The position numbers and the translations under genes are program-made. Positions 35,574 through 43,465 of a stretch of 64,000 bases of DNA are shown here, piece after piece (the stretch's first letter is position 1; each line of letters begins with the position of its first letter). Source of the stretch: Parcubacteria bacterium C7867-001 (GTDB taxonomy: Bacteria > Patescibacteria > Paceibacteria > UBA9973 > UBA2103); the NCBI GenBank assembly GCA_001189095.1, contig LFCK01000001.1, positions 62,001 through 126,000 on the forward strand, written 5' to 3'. Under the pieces are notes generated by a model. That model worked only from the letters and a program-made list of their open reading frames with translations. It was not told where the DNA came from and did not search any database.

Positions 35574-36265
35574 GCTGCTTCTGCGAGCGATTTCTCGATG
35601 ATTTTCTTCATTGAGGTGTAGTTCACCGCACCTGAGATGGTGACTGGATTCTTTCCTTTCACAAGGAGGATGGTGTAGGGGGCGCCACTCGCGCCGGCCT
35701 CAAGACCGTTCGTGTAGTCCGCAATGACACGCTTGCCGACGCTTTCGTCTGCAAGACAGGTGTCGAAGAGTTTTGCGTCGATGCCAAGACCCGGAAGGAG
35801 TTTGCCATAGTCAGCTGGATCGAATTCTTGATCGGCAGGGGCGGTTGAGTGCATGGCATTCAAGAAGCTCCAAAACGCGTTCTCGCCTTTAATGCGGGAG
35901 GCGCATTCAGCTGCAGCAGCATTCTTCGCTGCGTTCGGGTGTTCTTCAACGACAGGGAAATGGCGGTACACCCATGCGATCTTTCCATCGTTGCCATATT
36001 CAGTCATGAGCTGCGCGAGCGTTGCCTCAAATTGTTTGCAGTACTCGCAGTCGGTATCCGAGTATTCGATGAGCATGACGGGCGCTGAAGGATTCCCAAC
36101 GATGTGGTCGTTTGCGGGGTCAACAGGACGAACGGCTGAAGGGGAACCGAGTTGTGCATTGGAAGGATCCGAGGTGCGCACGACGTACACAGCTATAGAA
36201 ATAACGATACCGGCGAGGAGGATAGCGCCCGGAATGAGAATGGAACTGCGAATTTCAGGGTTCAT
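35567..36265 (-). CDS. Membrane-anchored DsbA-like thioredoxin-fold protein, 232 aa
   Basis: An N-terminal transmembrane helix (SILIPGAILLAGIVISIAVYVV) is followed by a DsbA/BdbD-type thioredoxin fold: VMLIEYSDTDCEYCKQFEATLAQL with the redox motif CEYC, a helical insert with an additional cysteine pair region (AAAECASRIKGENAFW and FDTCLADESVG), and SGAPYTILLVKGKN with the cis-proline loop. It probably catalyses disulfide formation outside the membrane, which fits the many cysteine-containing exported proteins here. TGC-TATACT ends 6 nt before the ATG. Confidence 0.9.
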   Translation of the reverse strand: MNPEIRSSILIPGAILLAGIVISIAVYVVRTSDPSNAQLGSPSAVRPVDPANDHIVGNPSAPVMLIEYSDTDCEYCKQFEATLAQLMTEYGNDGKIAWVYRHFPVVEEHPNAAKNAAAAECASRIKGENAFWSFLNAMHSTAPADQEFDPADYGKLLPGLGIDAKLFDTCLADESVGKRVIADYTNGLEAGASGAPYTILLVKGKNPVTISGAVNYTSMKKIIEKSLAEAAH

Positions 36266-36312
36266 GAAAAAAGTATAGCATCGGCGCTCGCGCTGAATAT
36301 GCAGTGTGGGTA

Positions 36313-36343
36313 AAAGAGAAAGGTCCCGTGCATCACGGGACCT
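36313..36343 (-). terminator. Terminator of the 120-aa gene
   Basis: Minus-strand stem AGGTCCCGTG/CACGGGACCT with an ATG loop, followed by TTCTCTTTTAC. Confidence 0.8.
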
Positions 36344-36704
36344 AACGTTTCCGATTCGATCGGGGGATATTGGCGAGCGCGCGGCGCTCGTACTCGGGGC
36401 CGGTTCTCCCGGCTTGTGCTACGCGTACGGAATATTTACCGCCGTAGAATTCGTAGATGATATCAGCGATATCAGCATAGAGTTCGTCTGGCAGATAGCT
36501 TTTCACAATAACGCGTATCTTGTGTTGATTGTCTGTCGAAGGGTCACCTGGCCCGATTTGACTGCTTTCAACAACAGAGCAGAATTCCTCCCTGCTCACA
36601 AAGCGCCCGTGGTACTGGGCGTCCAAGTACTCGCTGACCTTTCGGCACAAACGAGCTTTTCCCTCCTGATCGTATATATCCGATAGGAAGTGTATTCGAA
36701 TCAT
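36342..36704 (-). CDS. Hypothetical protein, 120 aa, orphan gene unit
   Basis: Not recognised. A soluble basic protein (MIRIHFLSDIYDQEGKARLC, then DELYADIADIIYEFYGGKYSVRV) ending in a basic tail (ERRALANIPRSNRKR). ATG 36704 is chosen because GGGAGG lies 6 nt upstream; an ATG two codons earlier overlaps that site. It has its own TTTACA-N17-TATTCT promoter and a hairpin terminator. Confidence 0.66.
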   Translation of the reverse strand: MIRIHFLSDIYDQEGKARLCRKVSEYLDAQYHGRFVSREEFCSVVESSQIGPGDPSTDNQHKIRVIVKSYLPDELYADIADIIYEFYGGKYSVRVAQAGRTGPEYERRALANIPRSNRKR

Positions 36705-36739
36705 CGACACCTCCCTTTCCGGATTTATTGTCTGCCGGC

Positions 36740-36768
36740 AGAATACGACGAATCCTTCTATTTGTAAA
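36740..36768 (-). promoter_or_regulatory. Promoter of the 120-aa gene
   Basis: Minus strand: TTTACA (36768-36763), 17-bp spacer, TATTCT (36745-36740), then about 30 nt of leader with GGGAGG. Confidence 0.6.
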
Positions 36769-36772
36769 TAGG

Positions 36773-37351
36773 CTAGAGACCGAGGGTGTGGGTGAGGGAG
36801 GAGCCTTCGCCGCCAGTCTCCCAGTTGCGTGTGTCGAGCTTCAGTTCCTTCACTTCCCGCAAATCCTTGTATTTTATGTGTCCGTTCGCGAGCGCGTAGT
36901 CATAGAGATCGCGGGTGAGACGGACATCTTCAATGCAGTATTTCTTCACCTTGTCATAGAGGCCCTCTTCCCACCATTTTTGCGCTTCAAGCCCGTCGCC
37001 CGTCTTTCCGCGCTTCAAGGTCGCTTCACCAAGCGCTTGGAGGCGAATGCGTCGACCGAGTGCTTTATAAACTTCCGCAAGAAGGTCGAGTGATTTTATT
37101 TTCGTGAGGTCGCCCGGATAGTAGCGATTCAAGATAGGGATGTCGAAGGTGTCGGAATTAAAGCCGATGAGCATGTCTGCACGCTCGAAAATCGGCCAGA
37201 GCTTCGGAAGCTCTTCCTGCGTATATGCGGTGTACTCGCCGGTCTCCGTGTCATGAACGCCGACGACGGTGAGTTCTTGTGTCGCGATATCGACCTTCCC
37301 GCGAGAAAAGGAATCACTACGCGTCTCGATATCGAACGTAATAGCCCGCAT
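36773..37351 (-). CDS. DEDD-type exonuclease domain protein (YprB/RNase H-like), 192 aa
   Basis: A predicted 3'-5' exonuclease of the RNase H-like superfamily. ITFDIETRSD gives the first catalytic D-x-E, LIGFNSDTFDIPILNRYY the second motif, KSLDLLAEVYKALGRRIRLQALGEATL the middle part, and YCIEDVRLTRDLYDYAL the last aspartate. It could trim DNA or RNA; the family is poorly studied. It begins 1 nt after the hisS stop (TAATATG), so both are on one transcript. The C-terminal 30 residues (LREVKELKLDTRNWETGGEGSSLTHTLGL) lie outside the domain. Confidence 0.85.
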   Translation of the reverse strand: MRAITFDIETRSDSFSRGKVDIATQELTVVGVHDTETGEYTAYTQEELPKLWPIFERADMLIGFNSDTFDIPILNRYYPGDLTKIKSLDLLAEVYKALGRRIRLQALGEATLKRGKTGDGLEAQKWWEEGLYDKVKKYCIEDVRLTRDLYDYALANGHIKYKDLREVKELKLDTRNWETGGEGSSLTHTLGL

Positions 37352-37352
37352 A

Positions 37353-38606
37353 TTACTTCGCTAGGTGAGCTGCAACGCCGCTTATAGGAAGAGTAGTTTC
37401 TTCGCCGCTCTCGAGCTCTTTGAGGCGAACTTCGCCAGAGGACTGTTCGTCTTTACCGTAGGCAATGAAGTACGTGTTGCCGCGCTTGTCTGCTTCGCGG
37501 ATCTGGTCGCCAAGGGATTTGCCGCCGACGTGCACAATAACGGAAACACCTCCATCGCGCAGGGTGTCGGCGAGTGTTTGCGCAGGAGCGATATCTTCTT
37601 CGCTTGGTGTACCTATATATATGGTTGCCGCGCTTTTTGCTACAGGTGCGATACCGTGAGTCGTGAGGAAGTCCATGAGGGTTACGTCGCCCATGCCAAA
37701 GCCGATAGCAGGAATCGCGTCGCCACCGAACATTCCAACGAGGTTGTCGTAGCGACCGCCGCCGAAGAGTGAGCGGGAATTCTCCGGATTGGTGTCGAAG
37801 ACTTCAAACACGAGGCCGGTGTAGTAATCAAATCCGCGGACGATTTCTGGATCGAAAACGACGTTTGTCATGCTGCGTGCGTTGAATGCCTCGATGAGTG
37901 AGAGGAGCGCGTCCTTTTCTTTTGCGATCTCTGCGTCGTCTGCTGACTCGATGAGTGAGAGCGGGTCGGGGCGTCCTTCAAGTGCAGCTTCGAATTCTTC
38001 TTTCGGCATCTTCGCCTTGCGATCAAGAAGACGGCGATATGAATCCTTTTCTTCGCTGCTTCTAAAACCGGCTGCGTTGCATGCTGCATCGAGAAGTGAG
38101 CGGGAACTTATGCGGATGGAGAAATCCTTATCCTGCGCGCCGAAGGCGCGCAGGAGTTTCGAAGCGATGACGATGATTTCACCATCCGCCTTCGCGTCCT
38201 TCATGCCGAGCAGGTCGACATTGAGCTGGTAGTGCTCGCGCAAGCGTCCGCGCTGCGGGCGCTCATAACGGAAAACGTTTGGAATCGAGAACCAGCGGAC
38301 AGGGAAGGCGAGTTCGCGGCGCTTTGCTGCCACCATGCGCGCCAAGGTCGGCGTCATCTCCGGACGAAGTGTGACTTTGCGATCACCGCGGTCGGTAAAG
38401 GTGTAGGTCTGCTCGTTCACGATTTCCTCCGAGGTCTTGCTTTCGTAGAGCGAAGCCGGCTCGAGCGGTGAGGCGTTGTATTCCTCGTAGCCGTAGGACT
38501 TCAGAACGCGGCGCAGGGTCTCGAAGGCGGACGAAAGCGCCGCCCAGTCCTCAGGGTAGAAATCACGCACTCCTTTATATGGTTCGGTTGAAAGCTCGCC
38601 CTTCAT
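37353..38606 (-). CDS. hisS: Histidyl-tRNA synthetase
   Basis: A 417-residue class II aminoacyl-tRNA synthetase that loads histidine on tRNA-His. Motif 1 region is KGVRDFYPEDWAALSSAFETLRRVLKSYGYEEYNASPLEP, motif 2 RWFSIPNVFRYERPQRGRLREHYQLNVDLLG, the histidine-binding peptide VRGFDYYTGLVFEV, and motif 3 AIGFGMGDV. The C-terminal anticodon-binding domain starts near TIYIGTPSEEDIAPAQTLADTLRDGGV. TGC-TACACT ends 7 nt before the ATG. The exonuclease gene follows directly. Confidence 0.96.
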   Translation of the reverse strand: MKGELSTEPYKGVRDFYPEDWAALSSAFETLRRVLKSYGYEEYNASPLEPASLYESKTSEEIVNEQTYTFTDRGDRKVTLRPEMTPTLARMVAAKRRELAFPVRWFSIPNVFRYERPQRGRLREHYQLNVDLLGMKDAKADGEIIVIASKLLRAFGAQDKDFSIRISSRSLLDAACNAAGFRSSEEKDSYRRLLDRKAKMPKEEFEAALEGRPDPLSLIESADDAEIAKEKDALLSLIEAFNARSMTNVVFDPEIVRGFDYYTGLVFEVFDTNPENSRSLFGGGRYDNLVGMFGGDAIPAIGFGMGDVTLMDFLTTHGIAPVAKSAATIYIGTPSEEDIAPAQTLADTLRDGGVSVIVHVGGKSLGDQIREADKRGNTYFIAYGKDEQSSGEVRLKELESGEETTLPISGVAAHLAK

Positions 38607-38639
38607 AGGAAAGAGTGTAGCAGATAGGGGGCCGGTATG

Positions 38640-38675
38640 AAAAATAAAACGGGCGGGACCAAAGGTCCCGCCCGC
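38640..38675 (-). terminator. Terminator of the 587-aa membrane gene
   Basis: Minus-strand stem CGGGCGGGACC/GGTCCCGCCCG with a TTT loop, followed by TTTTATTTTT. Confidence 0.85.
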
Positions 38676-38698
38676 ATGGACGCCCGTGGCGTCCGTTT

Positions 38699-40462
38699 TT
38701 ACTTCGTGAGTTCAAGCTCGAGGTCGTCGAACTTCTTCACTCGCGGGAGCAGTTTTCCCGCACCCGGCTCATACTCGAGCCGGACGCGGTCCTTCGCTTC
38801 CGCATACTTCACTTCGGGCGAGAGCGCCGACAGGATTGAATACTCCTGACTCGCTTTCCCGACTGTGAGCAGCATCCAGCGGCTCTTGCCGTCTGGATTT
38901 TCCGCGATGCGCACGATGACGCCTTCCGCGGTAGCTGTCGTGACCGTTTTCTGCTCGAACGCAGCGCCCGGCTTTTCTTGCAGCGCATCTTGGTAGAGGC
39001 GCAGCGCATCATCGATCGACTCGGACGCAGCAACGATTTGGTAATCGCGCACACTCGCAAAGGCATACATCCGCGGGATGCTGTCGTTGCCCGAGAGGGT
39101 CATGAAGTAGGTCGGGACGCCACCCATGTTGTAGAGGATGGCTTCTCCCGCCCCATACCGAGCTTTTTTGACTTCCGGATAATTCTCCACGGAACTCCGT
39201 GAAGCATCCTCGATCGCGCCGGGGATTTTATACCGCCGGACTTCCTTGGTCTTCGTATCGATGAGGATGAACCCCGTCGTCGATTGATCGTTGCCGACCG
39301 AGGTGATGCCGGTGTACCAGTACGTGCGGCCATTAACTCCCTCCACGAGGTGGAGGAAATCGGTCGACGTCTGATACATACCGAACTTGCTCGTCCAGCT
39401 GTTCATCCAGCCGCCGACGAATCGGCCCTGGTTGTCGAACTGTTCGATTGCCATTCCTTCCGGAACGACGCGGTCAACCCATGCTGGCACGTTTTTCATG
39501 TTGTACCAGTTGGTCGCACCGGTCGAGGGGTCAACGACCACCACGCCCGTTGCGTCGTCACCGCTGAAGCCGACGCGTTTCTGGTAGGTCGTCACGACCC
39601 ACCATGGCTTGCCGGCGTCATCGAGCTCGAAGGTCGGTTCGGTAAGACCGAACCCTGCGTATCCGTGCCCCCGAAGGTGCCGGATGAGGTAGTCGTTCCA
39701 GTGCGCGCCTTCCGCCATATAGCGAAGGTCGACCGGATTGCCGTTTACCGCGGTCACCAAGAGCTTGCGCTCCGGATCACTTGCCGACACGAGCACGTAG
39801 CCGTGCGTCGCATGGTTCGTGAACCAACGGAAGAATCCGCTGTGGACGAGCGGCGCCACCCAGACGAGCTCGTGCTCGAAGCAGACTTTCTGCGGCGCCA
39901 AAGCGCCGAGCGTCGTCGCTTCGAAGCATCCGTTCATCTGCGAGATGTGCATCCGGCCGAGGTCCACTTGGGAACCAAGGCCTTGCTGCTCACCGAGCAA
40001 TTTGTCGGCGATGCGAACGGCATACACGCCGTTCACGACACGCAATTTCTTCGTGTCGATCGGCGCCACGTCCTTGTCGAACGTCTGTGCTTCTTTCACA
40101 GGACCCATGAGGTCACGGTAGCCCTCCCAGCGGAAGAGCGGATCCGTGGTCATGAAGCCGACGATCCAGAAGCCAATGATGACGCTGACGAGGGCGCCGA
40201 AGCCAGTGATGTTTGGAGCTTCGTAGTCCGAACGAATGCACCCGAAGGCGCAGCCGATGGCGAACGCGAAGAAGCAGAGGTACCAGCACATGCTGAACCA
40301 ACCGTTCACTGCCGGCACGAAGCTCCAACCGGCGAGGCCGATCAGGAGCCCAGCGACGACCGCCGAAGCGATATAGGCGCTTCGGTATTTCGAGAACGAG
40401 ACCAAGCAGCCGAGCACGGCCAAGGCCGCACCGAGGGCTGCGTATATGAGGAATATTTCCAA
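38699..40462 (-). CDS. Large membrane protein with extracytoplasmic beta-rich domain, 587 aa
   Basis: Not recognised as a named family. Four or five transmembrane helices lie within the first 115 residues (IFLIYAALGAALAVLGCLVS, YIASAVVAGLLIGLAGWSFV, WYLCFFAFAIGCAFGC, GFGALVSVIIGFWIVGFM). About 470 residues outside follow with repeating strand motifs: GVVVVDPSTGATNWYNM, GFILIDTKTKEVRRYKIPGA and YVLVSASDPERKLLVTAVNG. A coiled or helical C-terminus ends with ESIDDALRLYQDALQEK and a small beta domain. It starts at TTG 40462 with GGGGG upstream. It has a near-consensus promoter and a strong terminator, and is by far the largest of the self-contained orphan units. Confidence 0.75.
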   Translation of the reverse strand: MEIFLIYAALGAALAVLGCLVSFSKYRSAYIASAVVAGLLIGLAGWSFVPAVNGWFSMCWYLCFFAFAIGCAFGCIRSDYEAPNITGFGALVSVIIGFWIVGFMTTDPLFRWEGYRDLMGPVKEAQTFDKDVAPIDTKKLRVVNGVYAVRIADKLLGEQQGLGSQVDLGRMHISQMNGCFEATTLGALAPQKVCFEHELVWVAPLVHSGFFRWFTNHATHGYVLVSASDPERKLLVTAVNGNPVDLRYMAEGAHWNDYLIRHLRGHGYAGFGLTEPTFELDDAGKPWWVVTTYQKRVGFSGDDATGVVVVDPSTGATNWYNMKNVPAWVDRVVPEGMAIEQFDNQGRFVGGWMNSWTSKFGMYQTSTDFLHLVEGVNGRTYWYTGITSVGNDQSTTGFILIDTKTKEVRRYKIPGAIEDASRSSVENYPEVKKARYGAGEAILYNMGGVPTYFMTLSGNDSIPRMYAFASVRDYQIVAASESIDDALRLYQDALQEKPGAAFEQKTVTTATAEGVIVRIAENPDGKSRWMLLTVGKASQEYSILSALSPEVKYAEAKDRVRLEYEPGAGKLLPRVKKFDDLELELTK

Positions 40463-40504
40463 GGGAAACCCCCTAACTCAAAAGGACGAAAGTGTCCTAA
40501 TGTG

Positions 40505-40533
40505 ATTATACTATAATATAGTTAAAAGGTCAA
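40505..40533 (-). promoter_or_regulatory. Promoter of the 587-aa membrane gene
   Basis: Minus strand: TTGACC (40533-40528), 17-bp AT-rich spacer, TATAAT (40510-40505). It overlaps the 3' end of the PH-domain gene. Confidence 0.8.
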
Positions 40534-41088
40534 TTAGTGCGGATGAGCCTTATTGTACTCGGCGATTTCGCGCATGATGGTGTCGCGGATGTGGGTGGGG
40601 CGCTCAAGTCCGGTCATGACGAACTTCTCTTCGGCGCCAGCACTCTGCACCTCAACGGTGCCGAAGCCGAAAATGGTATGGAAGAAACCGGTGATGTTGG
40701 TGGTCACGTCCTGCACACGCGCGAGCGGAACACTCGAGACTTCGCGGCGGAAGTAGCCGGTCTGCTCAATATCAACGATACGAGTCGAGGTGATGACCCA
40801 TTGATTCAGGAAGAAGCGCGTGAATGCGCTGAAGAATTTAAACCATGTGAAGAGCCACCACGTGCCAAGGATGAAGCGCACCCATTTATTGTCGAGAGCG
40901 AGGTATTTGGTGAAATCGTAAGTTGCGCCAAAGGTGCCGCCCGCGATGTAATCGAGAAGAAGAATCGGCAGCCATGCGATGAAGGCGTAGGCGATGGCAT
41001 ACCCAATGAGAATGAGCCAATGCTTCCTCACCACAAGGATGACTTTCTCGCCCGGTTCAAGCTCAAATTCTGGAGTGGGATTAAACAT
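40534..41088 (-). CDS. Bacterial PH-domain membrane protein (YdbS/DUF304-like), 184 aa
   Basis: Two membrane helices (HWLILIGYAIAYAFIAWLPILLLDYI and FILGTWWLFTWFKFFSAFTRFFL) are followed by a bPH2 domain: NQWVITSTRIVDIEQTGYFRREVSSVPLARVQDVTTNITGFFHTIFGFGTVEVQSAG. These proteins may act in membrane or envelope stress responses; the role is not known. It starts 3 nt after the stop of the 87-aa membrane gene and is the last gene of the prmC operon. Confidence 0.85.
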   Translation of the reverse strand: MFNPTPEFELEPGEKVILVVRKHWLILIGYAIAYAFIAWLPILLLDYIAGGTFGATYDFTKYLALDNKWVRFILGTWWLFTWFKFFSAFTRFFLNQWVITSTRIVDIEQTGYFRREVSSVPLARVQDVTTNITGFFHTIFGFGTVEVQSAGAEEKFVMTGLERPTHIRDTIMREIAEYNKAHPH

Positions 41089-41091
41089 AGG

Positions 41092-41355
41092 TTAGTGGAG
41101 ACCGCTCGTTATGAAAAAAAGGAGGTTCACGGTCACAAAAAGGTGCGCCACTATCGCCGGAAGCGCAATCCATGAGTGCCGACCGAAACGGAACCAGTGA
41201 TACACCGCGATGAGCGTATACACGGCCCACCAGATGAAAATGATGGCTAAGATGACGGCGATGACGTCCGCGCCGTTAATGATGTTGTTCGACCATGGCG
41301 AAGGAGGAACGACGAACGACGGAACAACGACGTTCGAGGTGGATGATGCGTCCAT
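41092..41355 (-). CDS. Small membrane protein, 87 aa, two transmembrane helices
   Basis: Not recognised. A soluble Ser/Pro/Val-rich N-terminus, then DVIAVILAIIFIWWAVYTLIAVYHWF and WIALPAIVAHLFVTVNLLFFITSGL. It begins with ATG 41355 overlapping the prmC stop codon by one base (TAATG) and ends 3 nt before the PH-domain gene, so translation is coupled on both sides. Confidence 0.72.
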   Translation of the reverse strand: MDASSTSNVVVPSFVVPPSPWSNNIINGADVIAVILAIIFIWWAVYTLIAVYHWFRFGRHSWIALPAIVAHLFVTVNLLFFITSGLH

Positions 41356-42095
41356 TACGGATAGTATCCCACGACCAGTCGTGGGCGACCATATGGGTCA
41401 TTGTGCAGTTCGGCTCGCTCTGCGCCGCCTGCGAGGAGAAGTTCTTGCGCTCGTTCGATGTTGTCGATATCGCACTCTATCCAGATGCTTCCGAGCGGCG
41501 CGAGGTATTCACGTGCTTCCGCTACGACGCGTTCGATAATGGCGAGGCCATCGGGCCCCGCAAAGAGTGCTTCAGGTGGCTCAAACTCGGTGACTTCCTC
41601 GCCGAGCTCGCGTGTATCAGGAATATACGGCGGGTTCGTCGCGATGATATCGAACTGCTCTCCGGCAAATGCTTCGAAAAGATCTCCCGCGCGTATGCTT
41701 GCGCGGGACGCATCGAGCTGGTTTTCAACAAGATTCTTTTCGACGAGTGCTGCGTGCTCAGGGATGAGTTCACCAAAAGAGACGCGCGCGTTCGGGCAGT
41801 ACTTAAGAACGGACAGACCGATGGCGCCCGAGCCGGCGCAGAGGTCGAGAACGCGGAGCGGCTCGTTACCGATTCGCTCGATGAGCGCTTCCGTCCACCA
41901 CTCGGTTTCTGGTCGTGGAATAAGCGGGCGCGAGTCGAGATTTATTTTGAGTTCGAGAAAGGGAAGCCAGCCGATGACGTAGGCAAGCGGCTCGCCTGCG
42001 GCGAGTCGCGCAACGTCGTCCGCAATATCCGCGTTTTGATCGCCGTCATATTTATCTTGAATAAGCGCCTGAATATCCTCCTGAGCGACCTCCAT
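41355..42095 (-). CDS. prmC: Release factor glutamine methyltransferase
   Basis: PrmC (HemK) methylates the GGQ glutamine of peptide release factors with S-adenosylmethionine. The catalytic motif NPPYIPDTRELGEEVTEFEP and the SAM-binding stretch VLDLCAGSGAIGLSVLKYCPNARVSFGEL are present, preceded by the family region RPLIPRPETEWWTEALI. At 246 residues it is a little shorter than usual at the N-terminal helical domain. It is the first gene of a three-gene minus-strand operon with two membrane proteins. The start lies at a 23-bp divergent promoter. Confidence 0.93.
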   Translation of the reverse strand: MEVAQEDIQALIQDKYDGDQNADIADDVARLAAGEPLAYVIGWLPFLELKINLDSRPLIPRPETEWWTEALIERIGNEPLRVLDLCAGSGAIGLSVLKYCPNARVSFGELIPEHAALVEKNLVENQLDASRASIRAGDLFEAFAGEQFDIIATNPPYIPDTRELGEEVTEFEPPEALFAGPDGLAIIERVVAEAREYLAPLGSIWIECDIDNIERAQELLLAGGAERAELHNDPYGRPRLVVGYYP

Positions 42096-42118
42096 ATATG
42101 GGCTATACTACAACGTAT
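42096..42118. promoter_or_regulatory. Symmetric 23-bp divergent promoter between prmC and the DUF1360 gene
   Basis: The whole gap is 23 bp. TATACT (42104-42109) on + ends 9 nt before ATG 42119; TAGTAT on minus (42110-42105) ends 9 nt before ATG 42095. The two -10 elements overlap almost completely, so one melted region could serve both directions. Both mRNAs would lack a normal leader. Confidence 0.6.
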
Positions 42119-42577
42119 ATGAAAGGAATGTTCTGGAATATCTTTTTCCTCGTGTTCTTCGCCGTGCTCGTGCTCTTCGGCTACGGCTGGCTGTATGACA
42201 ATGCACGGACACCGGACTGGATCTCGCTGGGCGATTTCTTCCTCATCGTACTCGCCATTTTCCGCCTCGTGCGCCTTGTTTCGTATGACCTCATCCTCCA
42301 CTTCTTCCGCGATTGGCTCGCAAAGGCTCCTGCAGATTCTTTTCTCGGAACGCTCTCGGCGTTGGTGCATTGTCCGTGGTGCACCGGCCTTTGGTTCTCT
42401 GGCTTCGTTCTCTTCTTCTACTACGCAACGCCGTTTGCGTGGCCGATCATCCTCATGCTCGCACTCGCGGCCCTCGCTTCAATCCTTCAAATTCTCGCGA
42501 ATCTGATTGGCTGGACTGCGGAATCAAAAAAACGTTCGGTTGTTGGGCAACAAAACTCAACCTCTACCTGCGGATAA
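42119..42577 (+). CDS. DUF1360-like membrane protein, 152 aa
   Basis: Membrane protein with about four helices. The stretch RLVRLVSYDLILHFFRDWLAKAPADSFLGTLSALVHCPWCTGLWFSGFVLFF matches the DUF1360 pattern, with the R-L-x-R-L-x-x-x-D helix and the CPWCxGxW motif. The family has no known function. ATG 42119 is chosen because TATACT ends 9 nt before it; the upstream ATG at 42098 overlaps that element. Confidence 0.75.
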   Translation: MKGMFWNIFFLVFFAVLVLFGYGWLYDNARTPDWISLGDFFLIVLAIFRLVRLVSYDLILHFFRDWLAKAPADSFLGTLSALVHCPWCTGLWFSGFVLFFYYATPFAWPIILMLALAALASILQILANLIGWTAESKKRSVVGQQNSTSTCG

Positions 42578-42612
42578 AAGAAAAACTCCCGTCGAAACGG
42601 GAGTTTTTCTTT
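42577..42612. terminator. Bidirectional terminator between DUF1360 gene and RRM gene
   Basis: Stem AAAAACTCCCGT/ACGGGAGTTTTT with a CGAA loop. It is T-rich in both directions and ends both converging genes. Confidence 0.85.
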
Positions 42613-42629
42613 CGGGGAACTAGAGGGGT

Positions 42630-42980
42630 TTAATAACCGCCTCCGTAACCACCGCGGTCGTTGCCGCCGCCGTAGCCACCACGTCCGCCGCCGAAACCAC
42701 CTCCGCCTTCGCGGCGAGGAGGACGGTCACCTTGCGGGCGAGCCTGAGAAACCGAGAGCGTGCGCCCATCGAATTCTTTGCCGTCCCAGCGGTCGATAGC
42801 TGCCTGTCCGGCTGCTTCATCCGCCATTTCGACGAAACCGAATCCGCGTGAGCGGCCGGTCATACGATCCATGATAATACTGACGGACGCTACCTGACCT
42901 GCTTCTTCAAAAGCGGTGCGGAGCTGATCGTCTGTCGTGCTGTACGGAATACCGCCGACGTAGAGCTTGCTTGTTGCCAT
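42630..42980 (-). CDS. RRM RNA-binding protein with glycine-rich tail, 116 aa
   Basis: One RRM domain: RNP2 is KLYVGGIPY (residues 5-13) and RNP1 is RSRGFGFVEM (about 44-53). The tail from residue 85 is GGGGFGGGRGGYGGGNDRGGYGGGY. The layout matches bacterial glycine-rich RNA-binding proteins of the Rbp type, often cold-induced in cyanobacteria. It probably binds mRNA as a chaperone. The promoter at 43105-43077 places the 5' end about 90 nt before the ATG, an unusually long leader in this genome that could be used for self-regulation. Confidence 0.92.
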   Translation of the reverse strand: MATSKLYVGGIPYSTTDDQLRTAFEEAGQVASVSIIMDRMTGRSRGFGFVEMADEAAGQAAIDRWDGKEFDGRTLSVSQARPQGDRPPRREGGGGFGGGRGGYGGGNDRGGYGGGY

Positions 42981-43076
42981 GTGGCTAGATTGAATTTTCG
43001 AATAACCTCGCCGAACTCATATGCTGTGGAGCGGCGTTTGGCCGCGCAAAAGCTCCGGATACTGCGAGTTAACCCC

Positions 43077-43105
43077 ATTATGCTACAGAGTTCATAAAAT
43101 CGCAA
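43077..43105 (-). promoter_or_regulatory. Promoter of the RRM gene
   Basis: Minus strand: TTGCGA (43105-43100), 17-bp spacer, CATAAT (43082-43077). The leader to ATG 42980 is about 90 nt. Confidence 0.55.
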
Positions 43106-43142
43106 GTTTTCAAGCGTGGCCTGTGGATTACGAATTCATGAC

Positions 43143-43171
43143 TTGACATAAGTATATATTCATGATAATAT
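43143..43171 (+). promoter_or_regulatory. Promoter of the 66-aa membrane gene
   Basis: TTGACA (43143-43148), 17-bp spacer, TAATAT (43166-43171), about 30 nt of leader, then GAAAGGAAA before ATG 43203. Confidence 0.75.
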
Positions 43172-43202
43172 ATAGTTTGGTCAAGGAACAGAAAGGAAAC
43201 TC

Positions 43203-43403
43203 ATGTTCTTACGTGCTTGTGGGTCCATGCTCGCGACGTTCGCCCTGGTCACTGTTGTGGCCTCGGGAATCATCGTGGGAGGCAACCACCTCGTAATCGC
43301 CACCTCGCCCTTCGACTACCAGCTCCCGCTCGTGGATGCATTCAAGATCGCCGGAGTCATTGGCTTCATCGCGGCTTGGTTCACCCCGACGCAGATTCGG
43401 TAA
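43203..43403 (+). CDS. Small membrane protein, 66 aa, two transmembrane helices
   Basis: Not recognised. Segments SMLATFALVTVVASGIIVGGNH and AFKIAGVIGFIAAWF. AAAGGAAA lies 6 nt before the ATG. It is a self-contained unit with consensus-like promoter and its own hairpin terminator, between the RRM gene and the purN-like gene. Confidence 0.68.
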   Translation: MFLRACGSMLATFALVTVVASGIIVGGNHLVIATSPFDYQLPLVDAFKIAGVIGFIAAWFTPTQIR

Positions 43404-43423
43404 GTCCGACGTGCGCAGGAAAA

Positions 43424-43465
43424 GAGCGCCCGCTACTACAGCGGGCGCTCAATCGTTTTCTTTTA
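43424..43465. terminator. Terminator of the 66-aa gene, shared with the purN-like gene
   Basis: Stem GAGCGCCCGCT/AGCGGGCGCTC with a six-base loop, followed by AATCGTTTTCTTTT. It also overlaps the 3' end of the converging gene. Confidence 0.75.

Noticed and set aside
39284..40516. 410-codon open frame on the + strand
   Set aside because: It runs antisense through the 587-aa membrane gene, which has promoter, membrane helices and terminator; the + frame is low-complexity shadow coding with no start signal.
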